Origin: Desulfovibrio sp.
GTDB taxonomy: Bacteria; Desulfobacterota; Desulfovibrionia; Desulfovibrionales; Desulfovibrionaceae
Direction of reading: 5' to 3'
Assembly: GCF_019424165.1 (NCBI RefSeq)
Contig: NZ_JAHZAA010000046.1
Span: 1-6,941 of the forward strand
DNA: 6,941 bases
Positions 1-6,369 of the stretch are shown here, one piece after another (within the stretch, counting starts at the first letter, position 1; each line of letters begins with the position of its first letter). The notes under the pieces are model-generated. The model made no database searches and was not told where the DNA came from. It worked only from the letters and a program-made list of their open reading frames with translations. The translations under genes and the position numbers were made by a program.

Positions 1-30
1 TATATCCCTCTATATTTATAAGCAATGTAG

Positions 31-42
31 GCAATATATTGC
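31..42. repeat. 12-bp perfect palindrome GCAATATATTGC
   Basis: GCAATATATTGC equals its own reverse complement and lies in the AT-rich left end. A second GCAAT sits just before it at 22-26. It could be a dimeric repressor site for a gene left of the window. About 1.7 perfect 12-bp palindromes are expected by chance in a window this long, so significance is weak. Confidence 0.3.
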
Positions 43-95
43 ATCAAAATCGGTATAAAAAGTAAAAACAAGTTCATGAAATCTGCACATTTTTT

Positions 96-107
96 CGGAT
101 GCATCCG
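96..107. repeat. 12-bp perfect palindrome CGGATGCATCCG
   Basis: CGGATGCATCCG is perfectly self-complementary and is preceded on the plus strand by a run of T. Neither strand has a T run after it, so it is not a Rho-independent terminator. A DNA-binding site is possible. The palindrome TTCATGAA lies close by at 73-80. Confidence 0.3.
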
Positions 108-899
108 CTGTAAGCCCCGATGCCGTCACTGCCGGGCATGACCAAAATGTACATTGTCGATACGGCTCCACATGCCAATAAAGTATCTGATTGCCCAGAG
201 TGATTTTCAGATTTTCCGTGAAACTGTACTCGATAAATAATTTTTCGCAAGAACATGGAAAAACAAGACACAAACAGTAAAAAAACCTATTACCATAACT
301 TAAAAACAAATTACAGCGAGCACGCGTTGCAAGGGGAATATCCAGGTACGGTTTTGCCTCAGCCTGATGTAAACAACGCGCGTATGCAAAAGCGAGAAAT
401 GGGACATCGGTTGTCATCGCAGGAAGAATACACGCCGCAGGCACACGGGTACGGGGCAGGAGGGGTATGCCCGGCCTGCCGAACGTTCCCTCCCGGGCGC
501 AAGGGGGCTGAAGAAAAAGGCCGCGCAGCTACGTGTGCAAGACGAGTCCGCTTTGACTGTTACGGCGAAGGAATTGCGGGTGAAGGCAGCAACGATACTT
601 CGGCCATTACGCAAGCATTCAAAGTGACCATGCGCCGGAAATCGCGAAAAAGCACGCTCAGGGGGGGGCAGATCGGCAATAGTGCGAACAGCACGCGGGG
701 TCGAGTCTGCACACGCATTGGCGCCAGGGGTGGCAGCCGGGCAGGCCTGCGCAAGGTCACTGTGACCAAAGGAGTTGACCCATCGCAACGCTGAAACGTC
801 CGCAGGGGAAAAAACCGGAGACGCGCGATGCCTGGGGCCTCAACGCTCAAACGGGGGGCTGATTGTCAACAAATGCTGTTGCGCCAAAAACAAAGAGCA

Positions 900-911
900 T
901 CTTCATGAAGA
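900..911. repeat. 12-bp perfect palindrome TCTTCATGAAGA
   Basis: TCTTCATGAAGA is perfectly self-complementary. Its core TTCATGAA also occurs at 73-80, and a close variant is found in both arms of the leader stem at 1242-1310. There is no direct evidence that it is a binding site. Confidence 0.25.
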
Positions 912-965
912 CAGCCTGCCCGCATGGCACATGGCTGCCCTGAACAATTCTTTTATGTTGCCGGT

Positions 966-983
966 TGGCTAAAAAGCCATTTT
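966..983 (+). terminator. Weak hairpin plus T tract, possible terminator
   Basis: TGGCT-AAAA-AGCCA (966-979) forms a 5-bp stem with a four-base loop, followed on the plus strand by TTTT (980-983) and AT-rich DNA. The stem and U tract are short, so it would be weak. It lies just beyond the stop codon of the minus-strand small gene. On that strand no T run follows the hairpin, so it is a poor candidate for ending that transcript. Confidence 0.3.
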
Positions 984-993
984 AAATAATCCC

Positions 994-1254
994 CTAGTAA
1001 ACCAGTTGCACCACAGCACCTGAATGCGCATCAACGCTGGGGCTGCGGAGCTTGGCTCCGGCCAGCGGAACCACCCTGACCACTTCCACCACGTCGGCCT
1101 GAACGGCAAAACCCGGGGCGTAGGCCAGAGAGTCCTGACGGACGGAGTCATGCCCGCCCTGCCATAGCAAAAGCCCGAAAAATAGCGCGCACCCTGCCAA
1201 AGCGGTACTTAACACAATATAAGGGATACCGGCGGCACCGATTGCCTTGTTCAT
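994..1254 (-). CDS. Small membrane protein or lipoprotein, 86 aa, unknown function
   Basis: I do not recognise this protein. The start at 1254 is supported by AAGGAG at 1265-1260, five bases upstream, the best ribosome-binding site on the minus strand here. Residues 9-31 form one strongly hydrophobic segment. Inside it L19-A20-G21-C22 fits the lipobox consensus, so the product may be a lipoprotein with a mature chain of about 65 residues anchored at Cys22. Hydrophobicity continues after the Cys to Trp31, however, so an ordinary N-terminal transmembrane anchor is equally possible. The remaining 55 residues (Gln32-Tyr86) are soluble, with a valine-rich stretch around 51-62. The gene lies 282 bases downstream of RNase J on the same strand, so read-through from tolC-rnj is possible. 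The start codon is buried in a predicted leader stem (1242-1310), which suggests translational control. The stop is TAG at 996-994. Confidence 0.65.
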   Translation of the reverse strand: MNKAIGAAGIPYIVLSTALAGCALFFGLLLWQGGHDSVRQDSLAYAPGFAVQADVVEVVRVVPLAGAKLRSPSVDAHSGAVVQLVY

Positions 1255-1310
1255 GACTTCTCCTTACGGCAGTTTTTACCGCCGCTGTGTGCTTGTCATG
1301 AACAAAGCAA
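1242..1310 (-). promoter_or_regulatory. Leader stem-loop occluding the small gene's start codon
   Basis: On the minus-strand RNA, bases 1310-1295 pair with 1257-1242 over 16 bp (15 Watson-Crick and one U-G at 1306/1246). The 3' arm contains the AUG at 1254-1252 and the first four codons. A second hairpin lies between the arms: 1284-1278 pairs with 1273-1267 over 7 bp (one G-U) with loop AAAA. The Shine-Dalgarno AAGGAG (1265-1260) stays single-stranded in the internal loop between the two stems. A seven-codon reading frame, MTSTQRR, starts in the 5' arm at 1299 and ends at 1276; it has no evident ribosome-binding site. The fold would block initiation until opened. The trigger is unknown: temperature, a protein, a small RNA, a ligand or upstream translation are all possible. 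I recognise no known riboswitch class. Confidence 0.55.
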
Positions 1311-1351
1311 GATATGTGCCGCCGTTGGTGCTGTGCGGCTTCAGAGTCGCC

Positions 1352-1401
1352 TGCCAGACACCTGGCAAGCATCTGGCAACGCCCGTCAGCCATCTGGCGG
1401 G
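1352..1401. repeat. Tandem hairpins with repeated CTGGC core
   Basis: Two adjacent inverted repeats lie in the gap after RNase J. TGCCAG-ACAC-CTGGCA (1352-1367) is a perfect 6-bp stem. CCCGTCAG-CCAT-CTGGCGGG (1382-1401) is an 8-bp stem whose single T-G pair is a wobble in plus-strand RNA but a C-A mismatch in minus-strand RNA. The motif CATCTGGC occurs at 1370-1377 and 1391-1398, and CCGTCA at 1383, 1406 and 1418. No T run follows on either strand, so these are not classic terminators. They may stabilise the 3' end of the rnj transcript or belong to a plus-strand RNA. Confidence 0.4.
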
Positions 1402-1511
1402 ATAGCCGTCAGGATTGCCGTCACACCGCCAAAGCCGCGCGGCACGACAGCCATATTTGCCGGGCTGGCGGGGCTGGGCATGCCGCATTTTTTTGCTGAA
1501 CTGCGGCAGCG

Positions 1512-1529
1512 CCCCCCCCCCCAAAAAAA
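1512..1529. repeat. Homopolymer pair C11 A7
   Basis: Eleven C residues (1512-1522) are followed directly by seven A residues (1523-1529). On the minus strand this reads T7 then G11, starting eight bases beyond the RNase J stop codon. G/C tracts of this length are prone to slippage in replication and sequencing. The T7 run could form the tail of a terminator, but I find no stable hairpin just before it. Confidence 0.7.
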
Positions 1530-1536
1530 TTCGCCC

Positions 1537-3195
1537 TTAAACTTCGCTGATAATGGGTACAACCACGGGATCGCGCTCCAGCACACGGCGGAAAAAACGG
1601 CGCAACGAAGAGCGTATGCCTTCCTGCATACGATTGAGCTGCCCTGGACGCGCGGCCTCGATTTCATCCAGCACAAGGCATTTGGCATCTTCGAGCAGGT
1701 GGCTGTAATGCTGCTCAAACACAAAACCCTTGGAGATCATTTCCGGCCCGTGCAGCACGCTGCCCGTTTCAGAGTCTACCACCAGCACCACGATAACCAT
1801 GCCCTCGTCGCCAAGAATCCGGCGCTCGCGCAGCACTGCATAGCCCACGTCGCCAACACCTTTGCCGTCCACGAGGGTACACTCCACGGGTACTTTCTGC
1901 TCAAGCCTGAAAGAGTCCTCCAGCAGGGTCAGGGGCTGACCGTCTTCCAGCAGGATAACGTTTTCTTCTTTTACCCCACACTCCACGGCCAGACGCCCGT
2001 GCTTGACCAGATGCTGGTATTCGCCGTGCACCGGCACAAAAAGTTCCGGCCTTACGGCTTCGAACATTTCACGCAGCTCTTCGCGCTGGGCATGCCCCGA
2101 GGCATGGATGGCATGCACGCTTTCATACAGCACTTCCGCGCCGATGCGGTACATTTCGTTAATAAGTTTGGCCACGGCCTTGGCATTGCCCGGGATCATG
2201 CGCGAACTCATGACCACCGTATCGCCCTTGCGCACCTCAAGCTGCCTGTGCCCGCCGAGCACCATGCGTGAGAGGGCCGACAAAGGCTCGCCCTGCGCCC
2301 CTGTAACCACCAGAACAAGCTGGTTGTCAGGCAGATCGGGAACACCGTTATGGGCATTGAAAAAAGACGGCGGTAACTTGGCGAAACCCAGATCCCGGGC
2401 CATCTCGATATTATTGGCCAGCGATTTGCCGCTTATGACGACCGTGCGCCCGTATTCACGCGCAAGATCGAACACTTCCTGGATTCTTTGAATGTGGCTT
2501 GAAAAAAGCGTAATAACGATACGGCCTTCCGCGCTGGAAAAAATCTTTTCCAGCGAGTCCTTCACTTCTCTTTCCGTAAGAGAGCGGCCGTCGCGCATGA
2601 CGTTGGTGGAGTCTGAAAGCAACAGACGCGCGCCCTGCGGGCCTGCAAAGTTGCTGAAGACATCAAGGTCCGTGCCTGTACCGTCCAGAGGATGCGTGTC
2701 AATCTTGAAGTCGCCGCTGTGCACGACGCGCCCCACAGGGGTTTCCACCCCCAGGCCGAAGCCTTCGGGAATGGAATGACAGACCGGAAAAAAATGAAAC
2801 GTCAGATCGCCCAAGGGCAGAACCGTCTTGGCGTCCACCGGGCACAGTTCCACCCAGTCAAGAATTTCGCGCTCGCGCAGCTTGTGCTCCACCAGGGCAA
2901 GGGTAAAGCGCGAACCGTAGATGCGCGTGCCTTTAAGCTCCGGCACAAGCCAGGGCAATGCCCCGATATGGTCTTCATGGCCGTGGGTGAGCACGATGCC
3001 GAGCAGTTTGTCCTTGATGGCGCTTACCGCGCCAAAATGCGGGATGACCACATCCACGCCCAGATGGGCGTCGTCGGGAAACATGAGGCCACAGTCCACC
3101 ATGACCACGCCGCCGGCGGTTTCCCACAATTGGCAGTTAAGGCCGATTTCTCCAAGGCCCCCCAGGGGCGTGATGGTAAGGTAGGGTTCTTTCAT
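1537..3195 (-). CDS. rnj: Ribonuclease J
   Basis: This is a cytoplasmic zinc-dependent RNase of the metallo-beta-lactamase/beta-CASP family, known for 5'-to-3' exonuclease and endonuclease activity in mRNA turnover and RNA maturation. The 552-residue length is normal. The N-terminal ITPLGGLGEIG (8-18) is typical. Metal-binding motifs are HGHEDH (71-76), His140 in PVCHSIP, and Asp162 in HSGDFK. The beta-CASP part follows, ending with ASGHAQREEL (365-374) and PVHGEYQH (388-395, His390 a likely metal ligand). Residues from about 450 form the usual C-terminal domain. The gene starts 33 bases after the tolC stop, consistent with one transcript. The start is odd: AGAGG (3201-3197) lies only one base before the ATG, and no other ATG, GTG or TTG occurs in frame in the gap, so translation may depend on coupling to tolC. 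Confidence 0.95.
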   Translation of the reverse strand: MKEPYLTITPLGGLGEIGLNCQLWETAGGVVMVDCGLMFPDDAHLGVDVVIPHFGAVSAIKDKLLGIVLTHGHEDHIGALPWLVPELKGTRIYGSRFTLALVEHKLREREILDWVELCPVDAKTVLPLGDLTFHFFPVCHSIPEGFGLGVETPVGRVVHSGDFKIDTHPLDGTGTDLDVFSNFAGPQGARLLLSDSTNVMRDGRSLTEREVKDSLEKIFSSAEGRIVITLFSSHIQRIQEVFDLAREYGRTVVISGKSLANNIEMARDLGFAKLPPSFFNAHNGVPDLPDNQLVLVVTGAQGEPLSALSRMVLGGHRQLEVRKGDTVVMSSRMIPGNAKAVAKLINEMYRIGAEVLYESVHAIHASGHAQREELREMFEAVRPELFVPVHGEYQHLVKHGRLAVECGVKEENVILLEDGQPLTLLEDSFRLEQKVPVECTLVDGKGVGDVGYAVLRERRILGDEGMVIVVLVVDSETGSVLHGPEMISKGFVFEQHYSHLLEDAKCLVLDEIEAARPGQLNRMQEGIRSSLRRFFRRVLERDPVVVPIISEV

Positions 3196-3228
3196 TCCTC
3201 TATCGCTTGTGCTTGGGCGCGAAGCCGG

Positions 3229-4728
3229 TTACCGGTCGCGCCGCATCAGGTCAGGTTTAAATTCGCCCATGGCCACATACAATTGGGACAGGGCTGTAAG
3301 ATAGTCGGCCTTGGCGCCCGTAAGCGAAGCCTGGGCCGAAGTAAGCTTGGATGAGGCGTCCAGCACGTCAAAGTTTGTGCCCACCTGCTCCTGGTAGCGG
3401 GCCAGAGCCACATTATACGCCTCGGTGGCCTGCTCTACGGCTTTTTCCGCCACATTGATGCGCTTTTCCGCTTCATGCACGGCAAGAAGTTTGGACTTGA
3501 TGTCGTAACCAACATTGAGCTTCAGGTTTTCAGCCTCATAGCGCATCTTGGTTACAAGCCAGCCGGCTTCCTTGTCGGCATAATAGGTTGTACCCCATTG
3601 AAAAGCATTCCAGGTGGCACGTGCGCCCACTTCCCAGGTCTGTGTGCGGGAGCCGCTGGCGCCGTCTTTCTGAAGATCAGGGGTATTGCCGCTCTGGGTT
3701 ACATTATAATAGGCCTCAACCTGCGGATAGTAGTCGCTCTGCACGGCCTGCTGGCTTTTGCCCGCAATTTCCACAGATTTCGCAGCCATATAAAGGTCTG
3801 GCCGCTGCCGGTACGCCGCTTCAAGGCATTGCTCAAGGGAGCGTGTGAACGGCACATGGGCGAGCTGCCCCGTATACCCCACCCCCGCCGTGGCCGAAAA
3901 GCCCAGCAGGGTGTTCAGCTTTGCCAGACTTGTGTCGCGGCTGTTTTCTGCCTTGATCACCGCATTTTCAGCCTGCCGCACGTCCACTTCGGCCTGTAGC
4001 ACATCCAGACGTGGGCGAAGCCCCACATCAAAAAAAGCCGTGGTGATGCGCAACTGGTCACGCAAACGCGCAAGGGCGTCACGCTCACTGCGCACACTTT
4101 CTTCATATCGCAAGAAATTCAGAAACTGGGTCTGCACCTGCTCTGTCATGGCAAGCTCGGCATTGCGCAATGCCGCCTTGTCACTGTCAGCCTGCAAGGC
4201 CGCTTTCTGGTAATTTGCCAGCAGACGAAAGCCCTGAAAAACCGGCTGAGAAACCTCCACGCCCCAACTGTATGTACCCATTTTGGGCGGGTCGGTATTG
4301 CGCACGGTGCTGTCTCTTTCCTGCTTGGCAACCGAGTAGGACATGCCAAGCCTGGGACCAAAGGCTCCCCGGGCAGACTTGCGGCTTTCTTCAGATGAGC
4401 GGCCCTGCGCCTCCTGCGATCCCAGGCTCGGATTATGCTCCAGGGCCTGATTCACCGCATCCGGCATGGTGATGGCGTGTACGCCGCCAGACTGGCCGCC
4501 CGCGGCTTCCGCCCCTGCTCCACTTTGGCCGCCAAGGCTACGCTGCCCTTGAAAAAGGGGAACCGCAGCTCCGGGAGCCGTATTACGGCTTGCAGCAACG
4601 GAAGAGGTACAGAGAAAGACAGCCAGAATAACAAGAGAAAAAGCAGACGAGCGAATCACTGAAACCGCCGTTCTTGAGAAAGTGGCACGCGCTTTCAGGC
4701 AGGCGCATGGGAAGGACGAACATCGCAT
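3229..4728 (-). CDS. tolC: TolC-family outer-membrane efflux/secretion protein
   Basis: This is an outer-membrane channel that connects to inner-membrane pumps or type I secretion systems through a trimeric beta-barrel and a long periplasmic alpha-helical tunnel. The 499-residue precursor has a hydrophobic signal segment (about 28-40) ending in V44-A45-A46, a good signal-peptidase I site. A Gly/Ala-rich linker follows (about 52-84). Two outer-membrane efflux protein repeats then appear: the first from MPDAVNQALEHNPSL (88) to about 280, the second from about 296, with YPQVEAYYNV (334-343), to LDASSKLTSAQASL and its final helix (about 456-488). Helical parts are Ala, Glu and Gln rich, as expected for the coiled-coil tunnel. 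The ATG at 4728 has only a weak purine stretch before it (GAAGAG). A GTG at 4659 would give a more usual signal peptide and a 476-residue protein. No pump genes are nearby, so the substrate is unknown. Confidence 0.9.
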   Translation of the reverse strand: MRCSSFPCACLKARATFSRTAVSVIRSSAFSLVILAVFLCTSSVAASRNTAPGAAVPLFQGQRSLGGQSGAGAEAAGGQSGGVHAITMPDAVNQALEHNPSLGSQEAQGRSSEESRKSARGAFGPRLGMSYSVAKQERDSTVRNTDPPKMGTYSWGVEVSQPVFQGFRLLANYQKAALQADSDKAALRNAELAMTEQVQTQFLNFLRYEESVRSERDALARLRDQLRITTAFFDVGLRPRLDVLQAEVDVRQAENAVIKAENSRDTSLAKLNTLLGFSATAGVGYTGQLAHVPFTRSLEQCLEAAYRQRPDLYMAAKSVEIAGKSQQAVQSDYYPQVEAYYNVTQSGNTPDLQKDGASGSRTQTWEVGARATWNAFQWGTTYYADKEAGWLVTKMRYEAENLKLNVGYDIKSKLLAVHEAEKRINVAEKAVEQATEAYNVALARYQEQVGTNFDVLDASSKLTSAQASLTGAKADYLTALSQLYVAMGEFKPDLMRRDR

Positions 4729-4757
4729 GACTCTTCATACAACGCCCGGCACAGCAT

Positions 4758-4776
4758 TGGCAATACAGCCTTGCCA
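4758..4776. repeat. Inverted repeat TGGCAA-N7-TTGCCA in tolC leader
   Basis: TGGCAA (4758-4763) and TTGCCA (4771-4776) form a perfect 6-bp inverted repeat with a 7-base spacer, 30-48 bases upstream of the tolC start codon. It could be an operator or a leader hairpin in tolC mRNA. The arms recall a sigma-54 promoter, but the spacing is two bases too long. Confidence 0.3.
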
Positions 4777-4854
4777 GCCTTTTATCCCCGTCCCTGCGCT
4801 CTTGCGGCCCATATCGTCAAAAGCGCGTCAGGCCATGCTTTTCCTTATGACGTC

Positions 4855-4925
4855 CTGATATATATCCTATTGAAAACAAAAAATAAATATAAATTATATT
4901 CCCGCATTTACGCCCATATATTTCC
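4855..4925. promoter_or_regulatory. AT-rich block, likely promoter region for tolC and/or tolQ
   Basis: About 70 bases are strongly AT-rich within otherwise GC-rich DNA, between divergent genes. On the plus strand TTGAAA (4870-4875) is followed after 18 bases by TTATAT (4894-4899). On the minus strand TATAAT occurs at 4898-4893, but no good -35 box lies at the right distance. Promoter activity is inferred from position and composition; exact elements are uncertain. Confidence 0.4.
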
Positions 4926-5489
4926 AAAAACCGCCACCTTATAAGAATCTTTCTTGCTGTTAGCCGAACAAACCGGAAAAAAACAGCGCGCAGCACGCCG
5001 GGGCATGCGTCGCATCCCCGCTGACATCACCAAGCATCAAACGTATCCATACCTTTTGACAATGCAACGTACTTTAAAACCTGAAACAAGGCTGGGCGCC
5101 AGCCGCACTGCCGTTCTGGTTGCCAAAAACCTGCCTTCATATAAGATGACGTGTCGCGCACAGCCTGTGAGGCTTTCCCCAGGCCGAACGCGTGTGCGCT
5201 GGCGGCAAAGCGGTTCATCCGCCCGCGGCAAGGCGCTCTGCCCCTGTGTATGGAACTATGGCGGAAGGGCCTTGGGCAACAAAAGAAACCAGCGCCTCCC
5301 GCAGCATCGCCGACACCAGAGGGCATTGCGCGAGCAGGTACACCCAAGCTCCGCACTGGGGCGGAAAAGTAGTGGGCCGCGCGCCCGGCGCAAGAAAAAC
5401 TGCCTACAGAAAAAGGACCGGACTTGACGAAACCTCCCGGCGGGTGCATGCCCACCAGCGGGTGATGAAATCCCCGTCCAAAGCGGATC

Positions 5490-5530
5490 TGGGGCAAAAG
5501 GTCTAAAAAAAATCTTGAAAATTTGCCCCA
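5490..5530. repeat. Inverted repeat TGGGGCAAA-N23-TTTGCCCCA upstream of tolQ
   Basis: Two perfect 9-base arms (5490-5498 and 5522-5530) flank an A-rich 23-base spacer containing an A8 run. The spacer includes TTGAAA (5515-5520), which could be a -35 box with a poor -10 (CATTCT, 5538-5543). If so, the right arm would lie inside the promoter, as an operator would. A 9-bp inverted repeat with this spacing is expected about once by chance in a window of this size. Confidence 0.3.
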
Positions 5531-5589
5531 CTCGTTGCATTCTCCGCCCCAGAGCCGTATGCGACTGTGGCGGCGCTGCCGTCATGGCC

Positions 5590-5605
5590 GGCGCTTTTTT
5601 GCGCC
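5590..5605 (+). repeat. GC hairpin with T6 loop in tolQ leader
   Basis: GGCGC-TTTTTT-GCGCC is a perfect 5-bp GC stem with a six-T loop, 67 bases before the tolQ start. No T run follows, so it is not a terminator. It may be a structural element of the tolQ 5' untranslated region. Confidence 0.35.
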
Positions 5606-5662
5606 CTGCGTTCCGGCACTACTTGCGGCGATTTGTGAAAACCAAGGCTGCTGCGCACTTAT

Positions 5663-5666
5663 GGAG
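5663..5666 (+). promoter_or_regulatory. Ribosome-binding site deciding the tolQ start
   Basis: GGAG lies six bases before the ATG at 5673. The in-frame ATG at 5661 overlaps this GGAG and has no purine-rich site of its own at the right distance. The site therefore favours 5673 over 5661 and over the open-frame extension back to 5523. Confidence 0.75.
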
Positions 5667-5672
5667 AACCTT

Positions 5673-6368
5673 ATGGAATTCAGCTTTTTTTCAATGATTG
5701 CCCAGGCAAGCCTGGTGGCCAAGGCAGTGCTGGCGCTTCTGGTGGTCATGTCCATCACCAGCTGGGGTCTGATGATTCAAAAGTTTTTTGCCCTCAGCGC
5801 CGCCAACAACAAGGCGCTTGAAGGCACCACCGGATTCGAAAAGGCCCCCAACCTGCGCGAAGCCGTGCAGTCGCTGGGGTCTGACCCGTCTTCGCCCCTT
5901 TATTACATCGCCCATCAGGGTGTGCTGGAATTTAACCGCTCCAAAGAGCTCGGCAACAGCAGCGAAGTAGTGGTGGACAACGTTCGCCGCGCGCTACGTC
6001 AGGGTGTGGGCAGTGAACTGTCGCGCTTGCAGCGCTCGCTCTCCCTTCTGGCTACCACGGCCAATACCGCGCCCTTTATCGGTCTTTTCGGCACGGTCTG
6101 GGGCATTATGAGCTCCTTCCACTCCATCGGCATGCTCAAATCCGCCTCGCTCGCCACGGTGGCCCCGGGCATTTCAGAAGCGCTGGTAGCTACCGCCATC
6201 GGCCTGGCCGTGGCCGTTCCCGCCACCATCGGCTTCAACATCTTTATGGGCAAACTTTCGCAGGTGGATACCCTGCTTGTGAACTTTGCGGGCGTTTTCC
6301 TGAACCGCGTCCAGCGCGAGCTTAACGCCCACCGCCCCGTGCAGCGCACGGGCGCAACGGAGATGTAA
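5673..6368 (+). CDS. tolQ: TolQ, proton-channel subunit of the Tol-Pal motor
   Basis: This is an inner-membrane subunit of the TolQ/ExbB/MotA family. With TolR it uses the proton gradient to power outer-membrane constriction through TolA and Pal. From the start at 5673 it has 231 residues, normal for TolQ. Membrane segments lie at about 14-37, 128-150 and 166-192, with the cytoplasmic loop between the first two. The signature NTAPFIGLFGTVWGIM (131-146) and VAPGISEALVATAIGLAVAVPA (163-184) are clear. T141, E169 and T174 align by motif and spacing with the channel residues of ExbB (T148, E176, T181). The neighbouring tolR starts two bases after the stop codon, so the genes are co-translated. 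The family also includes ExbB; the TolQ name rests on length and context and is less certain than the family. Confidence 0.92.
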   Translation: MEFSFFSMIAQASLVAKAVLALLVVMSITSWGLMIQKFFALSAANNKALEGTTGFEKAPNLREAVQSLGSDPSSPLYYIAHQGVLEFNRSKELGNSSEVVVDNVRRALRQGVGSELSRLQRSLSLLATTANTAPFIGLFGTVWGIMSSFHSIGMLKSASLATVAPGISEALVATAIGLAVAVPATIGFNIFMGKLSQVDTLLVNFAGVFLNRVQRELNAHRPVQRTGATEM

Positions 6369-6369
6369 T

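Larger units (their letters stand above)
1..993. other. Intergenic region, no convincing gene
   Basis: No protein gene is supported here. Open frames of 60-180 codons exist on both strands (for example 255-794 plus, 414-788 minus), but their translations are rich in Arg, Cys, Ser and Pro, show no recognisable domain, overlap one another and lack a good Shine-Dalgarno sequence. Roughly the first 300 bases are AT-rich and contain palindromes, as expected of a promoter or operator region for a gene beyond the left edge. From about 300 to 960 the DNA is GC-rich, with G runs at 661-668 and 853-858. I recognise no tRNA, tmRNA, SRP RNA or rRNA. An unannotated small RNA or a decayed gene remains possible but nothing seen shows it. 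Confidence 0.6.
4729..5672. other. Divergent intergenic region between tolC and tolQ
   Basis: This 944-base stretch separates tolC and tolQ, which are transcribed away from each other, so it must hold promoters for both. It contains an AT-rich block (about 4855-4925), an inverted repeat (5490-5530) and a GC hairpin (5590-5605). Open frames at 4954-5427 (plus) and 5027-5497 (minus) overlap, resemble no protein I know and lack ribosome-binding sites, so I do not call them. The region 4980-5480 is GC-rich and otherwise featureless to my eye. It is long for a bacterial intergenic region and could hide a small RNA. Confidence 0.55.

Noticed and set aside
255..794. 179-codon plus-strand open frame in the left intergenic region
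   Set aside because: Low-complexity Arg/Gly/Ser-rich translation, no recognisable domain, weak start context, and a change from AT-rich to GC-rich composition across the frame.
855..864. GGGGCTGATT, resembling the 5' end of tmRNA
   Set aside because: The match stops after ten bases, and neither the tag-peptide reading frame nor the tRNA-like 3' end is seen.
1333..2271. 312-codon open frame on the plus strand opposite RNase J
   Set aside because: It lies mostly antisense to the clear RNase J gene, its translation is His/Phe-rich without any known domain, and it has no ribosome-binding site. It is a codon-bias shadow.
4758..4776. Possible sigma-54 promoter (TTGGCA...TTGCC)
   Set aside because: The gap between the GG and GC elements is two bases longer than the strict sigma-54 spacing. 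A similar TGGCACG at 4683 lacks the TTGC element.
5027..5497. 156-codon minus-strand open frame in the tolC-tolQ gap
   Set aside because: No Shine-Dalgarno sequence, no known domain, and overlap with an equally long frame on the other strand.
5523..5672. N-terminal extension of TolQ back to 5523
   Set aside because: The extra 50 residues are Arg/Cys/Pro-rich and unlike TolQ, while GGAG six bases before 5673 gives a family-typical 231-residue protein.
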